Source: Zhenhengia yiwuensis (GTDB taxonomy: Bacteria > Bacillota > Clostridia > Lachnospirales > Cellulosilyticaceae). Taken from it: 50,824 bases of DNA. A program made the position numbers and the translations under genes. Below are positions 8,062 through 16,538 of this stretch, one piece after another; the first letter of the stretch is position 1, and every line of letters starts with the position of its first letter. The notes beneath the pieces were generated by a model. The model was not told where the DNA came from, did no database searches, and saw only the letters and a list, made by a program, of their open reading frames with translations. The stretch spans positions 1 through 50,824 of the forward strand of contig NZ_JACRSY010000026.1 in the NCBI RefSeq assembly GCF_014384995.1. The letters run 5' to 3'.

Positions 8062-10206
8062 TTATTTTATTTCCTGTAATTTATAGCTTATAAATCCTGT
8101 ACGGCTTGCATGATTATTTCCAAATCCAATACATCCATGTCCATAAGTTCTATCTGTATCCTCATATGTAAGAACTTCACTTCCTGCTACGCTTACTGTG
8201 ATTTTATTGTCTTTTGCAGTAATTTCTAATGTATATACCTCACCATGTTGCCACTCAAAATCTACTTCATGAAGCGTTGTATAATCTTCATATTTTTTAT
8301 AAAGAGCAAGTTTACCTTCTGGTGCAAGTCCAACAGCATAACATCGATTACCCCCTTGTACTCTTACAAGCACATGGTGATGGTCACCTAATAAAGGTTT
8401 TAATGTAGCTTCAAGCTTATAATCACTCCAATGTAAATTACCTGTGTAAGCTTCAACAGGTTTACTGCTACCACTTGCCATAAGCATGTCTTCTTCTACT
8501 CTAAAGATACCTCTTAAGAATGTAAGATGGGCTGGTAATTCATGAATTGGATTCCATTTTTCATTTGGCAGCTTACCTAAATGCATTGCATAGTTACTAT
8601 GACTAATGATTTCCATCTCATCTAAGTTAACGCTTAATGAGAACTGACGCATAGCCATATTACCTCTTACACAAATGATATAGAAACCAATCTCTTCTAC
8701 AATCATATCCGTAGCTTCTGGAATTTTAAAGCTTACTTCTTTCCATTCTTTCTCATCTACAAGAAAACTTATTTCACTTTCCATAATATTTCCTGTCATA
8801 CGGTCTAGTACATAAGGTACAACTTTCACCGTCCCTTGTTGATTTCCACTTACCTTAATTCTAGCTTTTACTTCATCCCCAGGGAATACAATAGGTGAGA
8901 AGTCTGGATCATAGCGGCTATCATCAAAATCACTTGGTGTATAGTAAGTTTTATAATAAAGCTTAAACTTATCTCCATTTCCTAAAACAGGTACTGTAGC
9001 ACGTAAAGAACGTGTCCCTTTATAGCACTCATCATCTACATTTGTAAGGATTACATTTGGCTTACCAGCAAAATCTGCTCTTATACCAAAAGTAGATTTT
9101 GGATACTCAAAGTTAAAGTATTTGCCTTCCTCATGGCTAAAGAGTTCTTGCCACATTTCATTTGGCTCTATACCATACATTTCATGTGTTGTCTTAGCTG
9201 TAAGTGTCGCAATTTGAGGCACGTTTTGAATATTGAGGTAACCTAAGCTACCTGATGCACATACAAAATCACCAATTTGAGGAAGCCAACTATTATCAAT
9301 GCCAGATATGCCGTTCATAACACCTAAAATACTTCCTACATTTCCTACATTACAGTCGGTGTCCCATCCACACATATTACAAATATTAATCGTACGAGAG
9401 TAGTCTCCTTCGCCATACATCATAGAAAGTACCATGACTGCTGCATTAGGAATAATGTGGCATACCCCTTCATAATGCTGATAACCATAGTGTTTTTCTA
9501 CATAATGGAAAGCAGCTCTCCAATCAGCTGGATTTTCCTTAACATATCTGATTACATCTTCAGCAACAACTCGATACTCACAATCTGCTGGAATGAGGCT
9601 AAGTCCTGTTCTTATAATTTCTTCAATATCATCACATACATAAGCCTTAGCAATACATGCTGCCACAAAAGCTGCTCCATATACGCCATTACCATCATGG
9701 GTTACACTTGCCATTTTCATAGCAAGGCTTGCAGCCAATTTCTCATCTCCTGGACATAAGAAGCCCCACCCATCTGCAAAAATCTGTCCACCAATCTGTT
9801 CTGCCATCGTTACACCATTTTGTGCAATAGATCCTGATCGAGGTGCAGGTATACCATTCATAAGGTTTTCATATGCTGTATGCTCAGTAGATACACCATA
9901 GCCCCCCCACCAGAAGAATCCATGTCCATCTGCTACATAATTGGTCAAAGTATGTGCCATATCCTCAAATGATAAGGCTTTATTATAATTAAAATCTTGA
10001 AGTGCTCTTATATAAAGCATCGGCCCATTAATATCATCATCGGCACAGAAGTTTTTATATGTAAATGGATAAGTTGTAATCTCACCAAAGGTATCTTTTA
10101 TCTTTTGATACTCCCATCCTTCTACATTGGCCCCATGAATAACACCGATGATTTTACCAATCCAACCTCCATACATCTTATCCATATACAATCTATCTAA
10201 CTGCAT
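8062..10206 (-). CDS. ADP-ribosylglycohydrolase-family protein with C-terminal LamG-like domain
   Basis: This 714-residue protein has two visible parts. Residues 1 to about 345 match the ADP-ribosylglycohydrolase (DraG/ARH) fold, with N-terminal metal ligands DDD at 56-58, WWGGYG, and the C-terminal GWDTDCN motif at 280-286. After a beta-rich middle, the last 150 residues resemble a concanavalin/LamG-type sheet domain (DYKLEATLKPL, HHVLVRVQGGN, CIGFGNNHA). No signal peptide is visible. The longer start at 10257 is rejected because AAGGAGG lies at 10214-10220, eight bases before the ATG at 10206. Proteins of this family next to nucleoside hydrolases probably cleave other N-glycosides. The true substrate is unknown and ADP-ribose is only one option. 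Confidence 0.85.
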   Translation of the reverse strand: MQLDRLYMDKMYGGWIGKIIGVIHGANVEGWEYQKIKDTFGEITTYPFTYKNFCADDDINGPMLYIRALQDFNYNKALSFEDMAHTLTNYVADGHGFFWWGGYGVSTEHTAYENLMNGIPAPRSGSIAQNGVTMAEQIGGQIFADGWGFLCPGDEKLAASLAMKMASVTHDGNGVYGAAFVAACIAKAYVCDDIEEIIRTGLSLIPADCEYRVVAEDVIRYVKENPADWRAAFHYVEKHYGYQHYEGVCHIIPNAAVMVLSMMYGEGDYSRTINICNMCGWDTDCNVGNVGSILGVMNGISGIDNSWLPQIGDFVCASGSLGYLNIQNVPQIATLTAKTTHEMYGIEPNEMWQELFSHEEGKYFNFEYPKSTFGIRADFAGKPNVILTNVDDECYKGTRSLRATVPVLGNGDKFKLYYKTYYTPSDFDDSRYDPDFSPIVFPGDEVKARIKVSGNQQGTVKVVPYVLDRMTGNIMESEISFLVDEKEWKEVSFKIPEATDMIVEEIGFYIICVRGNMAMRQFSLSVNLDEMEIISHSNYAMHLGKLPNEKWNPIHELPAHLTFLRGIFRVEEDMLMASGSSKPVEAYTGNLHWSDYKLEATLKPLLGDHHHVLVRVQGGNRCYAVGLAPEGKLALYKKYEDYTTLHEVDFEWQHGEVYTLEITAKDNKITVSVAGSEVLTYEDTDRTYGHGCIGFGNNHASRTGFISYKLQEIK

Positions 10207-10273
10207 TTTTAGTCCTCCTTGAATGTCATTTATTTTGAGTGTATTGTAGCATAGCATTTCAAAAGTATAAACA

Positions 10274-10323
10274 AAAAATAGAAGTAAAGGTGTAAAAATA
10301 AATTTTTACCTTTACTTCTATTT
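10274..10323 (-). terminator. Terminator after the two-component operon
   Basis: AAATAGAAGTAAAGGT (10277-10292) pairs with its inverted copy (ACCTTTACTTCTATTT). On the minus strand it is followed by TTTTTTG. It lies just past the stop of the small membrane protein gene. Confidence 0.75.
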
Positions 10324-10331
10324 AGGCCTCT

Positions 10332-10664
10332 TTAAAGAAAAATGAAACAATATACACTACTTGCAAGTCCTATGCAAGCTACAATTCTAGCTGCCCTACT
10401 CACGCCATACTCTTTATTTTGAAAGCTCATTAAAATAGCTGCAAGAGCTGGTATGCCTGGTAATAACCCTACTAATTGACTTGTCATATAGTTAGTTGGC
10501 AAACTTGTTATCGTAAGAAAAATAATTATACCTGTAAGTACAAGTGTTACAATAAATCCTGTATGAATTACTGTTAAATTTTTGCTAAATAGTGTAGTAA
10601 TTATAGTAATAATAGAAATAAATAAAATACTTATAAAGAATAACCCTAATATACCTAGTGCCAT
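10332..10664 (-). CDS. Small four-helix membrane protein of unknown function
   Basis: I do not recognise this 110-residue protein. It is almost entirely hydrophobic, with about four membrane segments (ALGILGLFFISILFI, IHTGFIVTLVLTGIIIFL, LVGLLPGIPALAAILM, AARIVACIGLASSVYCFIF) and a short basic loop before the last. The ATG at 10664 is chosen over the GTG at 10673 because AAAGGAGG at 10673-10680 overlaps that GTG and lies eight bases before the ATG. It is 39 bases behind the histidine kinase gene and ahead of the shared terminator, so it is probably the third gene of the two-component operon. It could be a target or accessory of the kinase; this is inference from position only. Confidence 0.65.
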   Translation of the reverse strand: MALGILGLFFISILFISIITIITTLFSKNLTVIHTGFIVTLVLTGIIIFLTITSLPTNYMTSQLVGLLPGIPALAAILMSFQNKEYGVSRAARIVACIGLASSVYCFIFL

Positions 10665-10703
10665 ATGGAGCACCTCCTTTAATTGATAAGCTTATTATAA
10701 AAG

Positions 10704-12014
10704 TTAATTCTGTAGATCCTTCATAGATAATTCTAAAGAATTCTGTAGAGGAAGCTCCATAACCACTTGAAATTGCAACTTATCTTGCCAAATCTTACAG
10801 CTTCCATTATAACTTTCTATAATCTCTTTGCAATTTTCAAGTCCAATACCATGACTCTCTGTCTCTACACCTTTAAGATTTATAGCGTTCGTTATACTTA
10901 GAATAAACTTCTGATTTTCTTTTTTTATGGAGACTTGTACAGGCTTCATTTTATCTGCATACTTTTCAATATTAGAACAAAAATTATCTAGTACACGTCT
11001 TAATAAAACTACATCTATACTAAGTGTATCACCTTTTGTCATAGTATTTTCATAAGTTACATTAAAACCACAACTATCTAACCAATCATCTATTTCTAAT
11101 AAAATCTGGTCTGCCAAAATATGTGCTTCAAATAGCTGATTTTTCTTAGTCATCTCTCTTTTAGATGTACCTACATAACTAAAAAGTGTATCTGTGACAC
11201 CTTTAATCTGAAGTGCTTTTTGGCTAGCAATGTGTATATACTCTTCCATCTGGCTAGAAGAACTATAAGCTCCTTTTTCTAAAAAATCCAAATAGCTCAT
11301 AACTGCAGTTAATGGTGTTCGAATATCATGAGAAAGGGAAGAAACCATCTGCATATTCTGTGCTCTAAGCCTTTTCTCTTCTTCTATTTCCTGTTCAATA
11401 CGACTCGCTAACGCATTAATATGACGTGCTACTTGCGTCAGTTCATCTTCCCCTTCAAGCGGAATACGCTTTTTTAGGTCTCCACTTTCCATAAGTTTAA
11501 GTATTTCGCTTATTCTAAGCAAATACTTAAACTTATAATGGCACATAAAAAGTACGAAGAAGATAAAAAGCATTCCCGAAGCCATCCTACTCATAATGCC
11601 TACCTGCATGACAAACTGCTTAGTATAACAAGGATATAACTTTACACTTTCCCTCCCATAAGGTGTCTTGACTTCAAAAGTATAAAAATCTTCCAGACCA
11701 TAATGACTTGCCGTCAAATCCGGGCTTGTATAATAGAGCTTATCCTCCCTATACAAACTAATTTGTAGTTCTGGATACTCAACATTCCATGTTAATAAGC
11801 TACCTATAGGAAATTCTTCTCCTTCAGAACTTTGTAAAAGAGTCACAAGTTCCAAAGCCCCTTCTTTAATATAGGCCTGAAACTTTTCCGAACGTATTAA
11901 TACCTTACTTCCCATAGATAAAGCAGCTGTATGAATAAAAACATATGAAAAAATAGCACCTATTGCAGCGATGATTATATACCCTATAATTTCTAAACTT
12001 AATTTCTTAGTCAA
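10704..12014 (-). CDS. Membrane sensor histidine kinase
   Basis: This 436-residue kinase has membrane helices near residues 10-30 and 140-160 around an extracellular sensor region of about 105 residues. A HAMP-like linker (165-215), a HisKA helix with phospho-acceptor His229 in SLSHDIRTP, and an HATPase domain follow. The N box (NFCSNIEKYADK) and a G2-like motif (SHGIGLENCKEI) are present. The usual DxGxG box is replaced by ITNAINLKG, a variation seen in some Firmicute kinases that does not by itself mean inactivity. It starts on TTG (TTGACTAA), overlapping the regulator gene by eight bases, with GGAAAGGG in front. The signal is unknown. Confidence 0.9.
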   Translation of the reverse strand: MTKKLSLEIIGYIIIAAIGAIFSYVFIHTAALSMGSKVLIRSEKFQAYIKEGALELVTLLQSSEGEEFPIGSLLTWNVEYPELQISLYREDKLYYTSPDLTASHYGLEDFYTFEVKTPYGRESVKLYPCYTKQFVMQVGIMSRMASGMLFIFFVLFMCHYKFKYLLRISEILKLMESGDLKKRIPLEGEDELTQVARHINALASRIEQEIEEEKRLRAQNMQMVSSLSHDIRTPLTAVMSYLDFLEKGAYSSSSQMEEYIHIASQKALQIKGVTDTLFSYVGTSKREMTKKNQLFEAHILADQILLEIDDWLDSCGFNVTYENTMTKGDTLSIDVVLLRRVLDNFCSNIEKYADKMKPVQVSIKKENQKFILSITNAINLKGVETESHGIGLENCKEIIESYNGSCKIWQDKLQFQVVMELPLQNSLELSMKDLQN

Positions 12015-12714
12015 TGTAGTAACCCTTTCCCCAGGCTGTTTTAATATAGCGTGGATGCCTTGTGTCCTTTTCTATTTTCTTACGTAAATTCTTAATATGA
12101 ACCATAACTGCATTATCGCCTACCACTGCCCCATCTTCTTCCCAAATACTCTTATAGATATTCTCCATAGAAAAAACTTTTTTACGGTGGGTTAAAAGTA
12201 AATGTAAAATATTATACTCCGTAGAAGTTAGGATAACTTCTACTCCCGCTACTGTAACCTTTTGAGTTTCTTCATCTAGGTATAAGTCTCCAACACTTAG
12301 TATAAGACTATCTTTAATAGGCATAGGTTGATAAACATAGCAACGCCTTAGAAGAGCCTTTACCCTCAGTAACAATTCTGTATTTGAGAAAGGCTTTGTA
12401 ATATAGTCGTCGCCACCTGCACAAAAGCCCATAGCTTTATCTGATTCTTGTCCATAAGCTGTCAAAAATAAAATAGGTACCTGCCATCTTTGTCTAATCT
12501 CTGAGCAGGCTACAAAACCAGATTTTCCTGGCATATTTACATCTAATAGAATAAGTGATATAGTCTCATCCACTAATTTTATAGCCTCCTCGCTATTACA
12601 CGCACATACCACTTCATAGCCTTCTCCCGTAAGGAGTATCGTTAAGATCTGACGTATATCTTGTTCATCATCTACAATTAAAATCTTCTGCACATTACTT
12701 GCTTTTATATTCAT
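12007..12714 (-). CDS. OmpR/PhoB-family response regulator
   Basis: This 235-residue DNA-binding regulator has a receiver domain (residues 9-122) with acidic pocket DDE, phospho-acceptor Asp58 in LILLDVNMPG, Thr85 and Lys107 in DYITKPFS. A winged-helix domain follows (about 138-235), ending in RYIKTAWGKGYYID. It is the first gene of an operon with the histidine kinase and the small membrane protein, which overlap or lie close behind. The ribosome binding site is weak (GGGGG eleven bases upstream). It probably controls its own operon or cell-envelope genes, but no target site can be identified here. Confidence 0.93.
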   Translation of the reverse strand: MNIKASNVQKILIVDDEQDIRQILTILLTGEGYEVVCACNSEEAIKLVDETISLILLDVNMPGKSGFVACSEIRQRWQVPILFLTAYGQESDKAMGFCAGGDDYITKPFSNTELLLRVKALLRRCYVYQPMPIKDSLILSVGDLYLDEETQKVTVAGVEVILTSTEYNILHLLLTHRKKVFSMENIYKSIWEEDGAVVGDNAVMVHIKNLRKKIEKDTRHPRYIKTAWGKGYYID

Positions 12715-12755
12715 AAAAAATAACCCCCGTATTTATAAACTATAACTTTGAACTC

Positions 12756-12785
12756 ATTATAGCATAAATAAAGGGGGGATGTAGA
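12756..12785 (-). promoter_or_regulatory. Possible promoter of the two-component operon
   Basis: A perfect minus-strand TATAAT (12756-12761) lies 42 bases upstream of the regulator ATG. The best -35 candidate is TCTACA with an 18-base spacer, which is only four of six consensus bases and touches the end of the amidohydrolase gene. Confidence 0.45.
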
Positions 12786-13940
12786 TTAAGCCTTATAGAC
12801 TATTTGCCCATCAATGATGGTATAAAGTGTATCTGTAAAAATTTCCATTGGATTCCCTGAGAAAATAGCAATATCTGCATCCTTACCTACTTCAAGGCTT
12901 CCCACACGGTCTGCCACACCACAAATAGTTGCAGCATTAATGGTAATTGCTTTAAGACCTTCTTCAATACCTAAACCTTCCTTTGCAGCAAGTCCGGCAC
13001 ATTTACTTAAATATTGCACTGGAATGACGGGATGGTCTGTTGTAAGCGCTACAAGCGTACCTGCCTTATGTACAATTCCTGGTGTTTTAAAGGTTTTGTT
13101 TTGAACTTCTATTTTACTTCTACGTGTTAACGTTGGACCAATAATAGCAGGATAAGAAGAGGCTGCTACATACTCTGGAATGAAGTGCCCCTCACTACAG
13201 TGGTCAAGTGTCATATGTAAATTAAATTCTTTTCCAATACGGATAGCTGTAAGAATATCATCGCTACGGTGTGCATGGGCTTTAAGTGGAATTTCTTGAT
13301 TAAGCACTGGAAGCCATGCCTCTTGTTTAAAGTCTTCTGTAAAGTCCTCACCTTTTGCAAGGGCTTTTTCCTTCTTCTCTTTATACTGCGCAGCTTTTGT
13401 AAGCGTTTCGCGAAGCAGTGCTGCTGTAGCCATACGTGTAGCTGGCATTTTACCTTTACCGCTGTAGACACGCTTCGGATTTTCTCCAAAAGCAATTTTC
13501 ATTGCTGCTGGCTCTTTCACAATCATATCATCTATGCTTTTTCCTTTTGTTTTCATAAAGACAAATTGGCCACCTACTACATTAGCACTTCCTGGCCCTG
13601 TCATAACCGATGTTACACCACCTTCTACTGCATCATTAAAGGCTGTATCCATTGGATTAATTGCATCAATGGCTCTAAGCTGTGGTGTAACTGGGTCTGT
13701 CATTTCATTTGTATCATTTCCCTCAAAGCCTTTATCTTCTTCCATAATCCCTATATGGCAATGTGCTTCTATAATACCTGGCATAACCCAGCCACCTTTA
13801 GCATCAATAATCTCCATATTTTCTGTCTCTACAATAGATTCCCCTATTTCTTTGATTTTTCCATCTTCCACAAGGATACATCCCTTTTCATAAGTAATCC
13901 CTGCCATTGTCAATACTTTACCATTTTTAATAAGTAACAC
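12786..13940 (-). CDS. Amidohydrolase (imidazolonepropionase-like)
   Basis: This 384-residue metal-dependent hydrolase of the amidohydrolase superfamily would cleave a C-N bond in a cyclic or linear amide. The small beta-sandwich at the N-terminus (IKNGKVLTMAG, GCILVEDGKIKEIG) leads into the TIM barrel, with the metal motif EAHCHIG, then KAHAHR, LDHCSEGH, and TTDHPVIP carrying the catalytic Asp. The C-terminus has the typical VGSLEVGKDADIAIFSGNP. The start is taken as GTG at 13940, six bases after AAGGAGG, rather than the ATG at 13958 that includes the ribosome binding site. It overlaps the preceding small gene by 14 bases, so the two are coupled. The substrate is unknown; dipeptidase-like or cyclic-amide activity is possible. 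Confidence 0.87.
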   Translation of the reverse strand: MLLIKNGKVLTMAGITYEKGCILVEDGKIKEIGESIVETENMEIIDAKGGWVMPGIIEAHCHIGIMEEDKGFEGNDTNEMTDPVTPQLRAIDAINPMDTAFNDAVEGGVTSVMTGPGSANVVGGQFVFMKTKGKSIDDMIVKEPAAMKIAFGENPKRVYSGKGKMPATRMATAALLRETLTKAAQYKEKKEKALAKGEDFTEDFKQEAWLPVLNQEIPLKAHAHRSDDILTAIRIGKEFNLHMTLDHCSEGHFIPEYVAASSYPAIIGPTLTRRSKIEVQNKTFKTPGIVHKAGTLVALTTDHPVIPVQYLSKCAGLAAKEGLGIEEGLKAITINAATICGVADRVGSLEVGKDADIAIFSGNPMEIFTDTLYTIIDGQIVYKA

Positions 13941-14220
13941 GACCTGCCTCCTTAGCATCTACTACATAAACTCTAAGCTTATTGCTTCTTGGAAATTCTC
14001 TTCTTTCCAGTGTCTTTAACAATTTCTTCATATCCTGTACTTCTAGATTCATAAAAGACTGCTTTTCAAACCCCTCTTCATAAACATTATAGTTTACTGC
14101 AAGTTTTTCGATAACTACTTTTCTATCTTTCTTAAAAGTACGGATATCTAAACACTTTCCTACTTCAAGCTTTTCTAATCTTTTTAAAGTGTCCGCAATA
14201 AAGCTATCCTTATTAATCAT
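13927..14220 (-). CDS. Conserved-looking hypothetical protein upstream of amidohydrolase
   Basis: I do not recognise this 97-residue soluble protein. It is rich in Lys and Glu, has no membrane segment, and a mixed alpha/beta pattern (helix DSFIADTLKRLEKLEV, strands RKVVIEKLAVNYNVY, KLRVYVVDAK). Its 3' end overlaps the amidohydrolase start by 14 bases, so they form a two-gene operon. The ribosome binding site is AGGAAGGG. A role as partner or regulator of the amidohydrolase is only inferred from coupling. Confidence 0.65.
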   Translation of the reverse strand: MINKDSFIADTLKRLEKLEVGKCLDIRTFKKDRKVVIEKLAVNYNVYEEGFEKQSFMNLEVQDMKKLLKTLERREFPRSNKLRVYVVDAKEAGRVTY

Positions 14221-14840
14221 ATTTTCAGCCCTTCCTCTTGATGTCTTAATTTTATTTTACACCTTTTTATGATTTTAGAAAGTTTTTTAGCTTGTTTTAT
14301 TCAGATAAAATATAAAATTGTACTCTCCCCCTTAGACTTTACTACTGTTAATGCAGAGGAGGTATATGACATTCTTAATCATGAGGTATGTAATTAAAAT
14401 GATACCCTGCTAATTCATGTAAATTAGCCTAAACTTTCATCGACAATAACCCTATATGGCATAATCGTATCATTTCCTTGCTCCCTCTCACTCTTTCACA
14501 TCCCTTCTTGTATCCTTCACTTTATATACCCTCTATCTTATCAAAAAGTTTGAAGAAAAATATATTTTTATAAAATAAAAACACCTACCAAATGGTAAGT
14601 GTTTGAAATACTACTTATTTTGCCTTGAAATGCCTTAATAATTCCATTGCAATAAGTAAAGCACTATATAATGGAATGGCAACTAGCAATAACAAATGAT
14701 TTATTTTTGCTCAATTAATTATTTCAGTATAATGCTAAGCCTTAATACTATTACCCTAACTAACCTTTTAAAGATAAATTCTAGATCTTCCTTTTCTTGT
14801 ACAATCCCTATGGATATTCTTAGTGCGTATTTTGTCTACG
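14221..14840. other. Decayed intergenic DNA with ORF remnants
   Basis: No intact gene is visible. On the minus strand a 25-codon tail (ending MELLRHFKAK, stop near 14617) looks like the C-terminus of a membrane protein. Near 14720-14835 an open stretch ends in a segment (ALRISIGIVQEKEDLEF) reminiscent of the C-terminus of a PLP-dependent aminotransferase. On the plus strand 14283-14397 is open without a convincing start. These are best read as remnants of lost genes. Confidence 0.4.
14574..14604 (-). terminator. Terminator of a lost minus-strand gene
   Basis: AAACACTTACC and GGTAGGTGTTT (minus strand) form an 11-bp stem with one mismatch and an ATTT loop, followed by TTTTATTTTAT. It sits just behind the membrane-protein remnant, supporting the idea that a gene once ended here. 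Confidence 0.6.
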
Positions 14841-15094
14841 CTAAAAAATATATCCTATGAAGATTAATACTAGCCCTATACCTATTAAGATAAATTGTGC
14901 AATTGCAAAATTTCTTAATAAACTCTTTGTACTATTCCATAAATCTCTTTACCTATACTACTCATATTAGAAATATTATAATATGTAATGTCAGCATGAG
15001 CATCTGTGTGCTGCCTTAGTTCTGCTTGGCAATTGGAACAGTAAAAATCCCCCTCATTATTTTCATAATTACATTTCGGACATACCTTTTTCAT
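14841..15094 (-). pseudogene. Frameshifted zinc-ribbon membrane protein
   Basis: The first 59 codons (15094 to 14915) encode a zinc ribbon with Cys at 5, 8, 19 and 22 (CPKC, CSNC), then a linker, and stop at a TAA. In another frame, from about 14950 down to 14841, the sequence continues as WNSTKSLLRNFAIAQFILIG and a single hydrophobic helix ending FIGYIF. Read together this is the common layout of zinc ribbon, linker and C-terminal membrane segment, split by one indel. AGGAGG at 15109-15114 is rather far from the ATG. Either it is a pseudogene, or the short zinc-ribbon form alone is expressed. Confidence 0.65.
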
Positions 15095-15181
15095 AATCTA
15101 TTACTATTTCCTCCTGTATTTATTATCTGATTGATATACTAATATTTACATTTAATTATATAAAATAATTCATTATACAAT

Positions 15182-15221
15182 AAAAAAATAGACTTAAGCC
15201 TTATCTCATAAAGCTTAAGTC
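15182..15221 (-). terminator. Terminator behind tRNA-Gly
   Basis: GACTTAAGC (15191-15199) pairs with GCTTAAGTC (15213-15221). On the minus strand it is followed by TTTTTTT, 18 bases past the tRNA 3' end. Confidence 0.8.
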
Positions 15222-15238
15222 ACATTTTATATACTAAG

Positions 15239-15309
15239 AGCGGATGACGGGAATCGGACCCGCGTCCTCAGCTTGGGAAGCTGATGTTCTACCATTGTAC
15301 CACACCCGC
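15239..15309 (-). tRNA. tRNA-Gly (anticodon CCC)
   Basis: A 71-base cloverleaf can be folded on the minus strand: acceptor arms GCGGGTG and CATCCGC, anticodon stem TCAGC/GCTGA with loop TTCCCAA, so the anticodon is CCC (reads GGG), and a T arm with GGGTCCGATTCCC. The CCA end is not encoded, so it must be added after transcription. It stands alone with its own terminator. Confidence 0.93.
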
Positions 15310-15386
15310 TTAGTCCATACTTTTATTATATGCTTTTTTAGATTATTTCAATATATTTTAAAAATTTTATTTATTATTTAAATCAA

Positions 15387-15431
15387 AATAGAAGGTATAA
15401 CAAAATTAAAATTTTGTTATACCTTCTATTT
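15387..15431 (-). terminator. Terminator of the 97-residue hypothetical gene
   Basis: A perfect inverted repeat of about 22 bp per arm (AAATAGAAGGTATAACAAAA and its copy) lies directly behind the stop codon at 15437. The run after it on the minus strand is TTTTGATTT. Confidence 0.7.
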
Positions 15432-15436
15432 ACTTA

Positions 15437-15730
15437 TCAGGTCTCATTTTGAACGCCTTTCACTTCTCTATCTAAAGCATTAATCATTTCTGCAATATCA
15501 TAAGCCACCTCTTTTTCATTACCAAAAGCCTGACTCACTTCTTTTTGAATATAATTTTTCTTAACAGGTAGAATATGTGTTTCTGCTTGATCTGGTGGAT
15601 ATTCTTGCATTAATTGAAAGTACTCATCTTGATAATACTTTTTATACTTTTCACTATCGAGTGTAATTTCTTTCTCTACTTTTTCACCATGGCTACCTTC
15701 ATATGTTACTGGAAAATGTAATTGACTCAT
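15437..15730 (-). CDS. Hypothetical 97-residue soluble protein
   Basis: I do not recognise this protein. It is small, acidic, Tyr-rich and soluble. A beta-like N-terminus (LHFPVTYEGSHGEKVEKEITL) is followed by helical stretches (KYKKYYQDEYFQLMQEY, EKEVAYDIAEMINALDREV). AGAAGGAG lies nine to ten bases before the ATG, and a strong terminator follows, so it is a real monocistronic gene. Nothing in the context suggests a role. Confidence 0.7.
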   Translation of the reverse strand: MSQLHFPVTYEGSHGEKVEKEITLDSEKYKKYYQDEYFQLMQEYPPDQAETHILPVKKNYIQKEVSQAFGNEKEVAYDIAEMINALDREVKGVQNET

Positions 15731-15812
15731 GTATCTGTACTCCTTCTTAAGTATTTTAAAGTTATTATTCTACAAAGCATCATTTTTATGCCTGTACTTT
15801 AAAATACTTAGT

Positions 15813-16382
15813 CTAGAGATCTCTAAAATAAGCTATAACCATTGTGTCTTCTTGTGGCATTGTAAAAAGTGTTTGAGAAGCTCTTAGATTCTCTATACTA
15901 CCTTTAGAGGCTTCCCAATGATCAAATACTTTCTCTTCTGGCACATGAGCTGTAATCAGAACTTGTGTATTAGGAGCATATCGACCACTTCCTGTTCCAT
16001 TTATAACGGTAAGTGTATATTGCTGAGAAACTTTATTATCTATAACATGCACAATAGCTCTTCCAAATCGACTTACATCTTCTTTAAATGTAGCTGTAAC
16101 TATAAGAATGGGGCTTGTCTCATTTTCTCCTACTGATAACACACCTGTGTTATCTATACTTGTATTGCCTTGTACACCATCCACACGCCAATCTATCCTT
16201 CTACTTAGTTGCCCCTGTTCTTCCCCTAATAAAGCGATAAATTGCTGACTTTGACCCTTATTTAAAGTTATTTCAGAAGGGATAATATTAAGAGAGGGTT
16301 TAACCTCATTACCATAACTATATAGAGACAATGGGCTGAGTAAAAAAATGATTATAACTAATGGCATTATTTTATATTTCAT
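15813..16382 (-). CDS. Secreted protein with Ig-like and InlB-repeat-like domains
   Basis: This 189-residue exported protein has an N-terminal signal peptide (MKYKIMPLVIIIFLLSPLSL, cleavage near residue 24). A BIG_2-like immunoglobulin-type domain covers about residues 28-114 (SLNIIPSEITLNKGQSQQF, DWRVDG, ATFKEDVSRFGRAIVHV). A divergent InlB B-repeat-like domain covers about 120-189 (YTLTVINGTGSGRYAPNTQV, FDHWEASKG, TLFTMPQEDTMVIAYF). No LPXTG, SLH or lipobox anchor is present, so it is probably released or held non-covalently. Such domains are adhesion or spacer modules, and no catalytic domain is present. Confidence 0.75.
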   Translation of the reverse strand: MKYKIMPLVIIIFLLSPLSLYSYGNEVKPSLNIIPSEITLNKGQSQQFIALLGEEQGQLSRRIDWRVDGVQGNTSIDNTGVLSVGENETSPILIVTATFKEDVSRFGRAIVHVIDNKVSQQYTLTVINGTGSGRYAPNTQVLITAHVPEEKVFDHWEASKGSIENLRASQTLFTMPQEDTMVIAYFRDL

Positions 16383-16484
16383 TTTCTCTCACTCCTTTAA
16401 CTTCATTTATATACTTATTTTAGGATACCTCATTCTCTTAAAAAAAATCATTTATTTCCTTCCTCTTTTATAAAAGTCTAATAA

Positions 16485-16527
16485 AAAATTAGGTATATGT
16501 CACCTTACTTTAAGCGAACATATACCC
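16485..16527 (-). terminator. Terminator of the 114-residue hypothetical gene
   Basis: AGGGTATATGT and ACATATACCT (minus strand) close a 17-base loop and are followed by a TTTTTT run at 16483-16488. Confidence 0.7.
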
Positions 16528-16538
16528 TATACACTTAT

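Noticed and set aside
13269..13937. Long Cys/Phe-rich plus-strand ORF opposite the amidohydrolase
   Set aside because: It lies antisense to a clear amidohydrolase and its composition is typical of a shadow frame.
14352..14408. Short plus-strand ORF after AGAGGAGG
   Set aside because: The motif is only three bases from the ATG, the peptide is about 15 residues, and the surrounding DNA is decayed; not supported as a gene.
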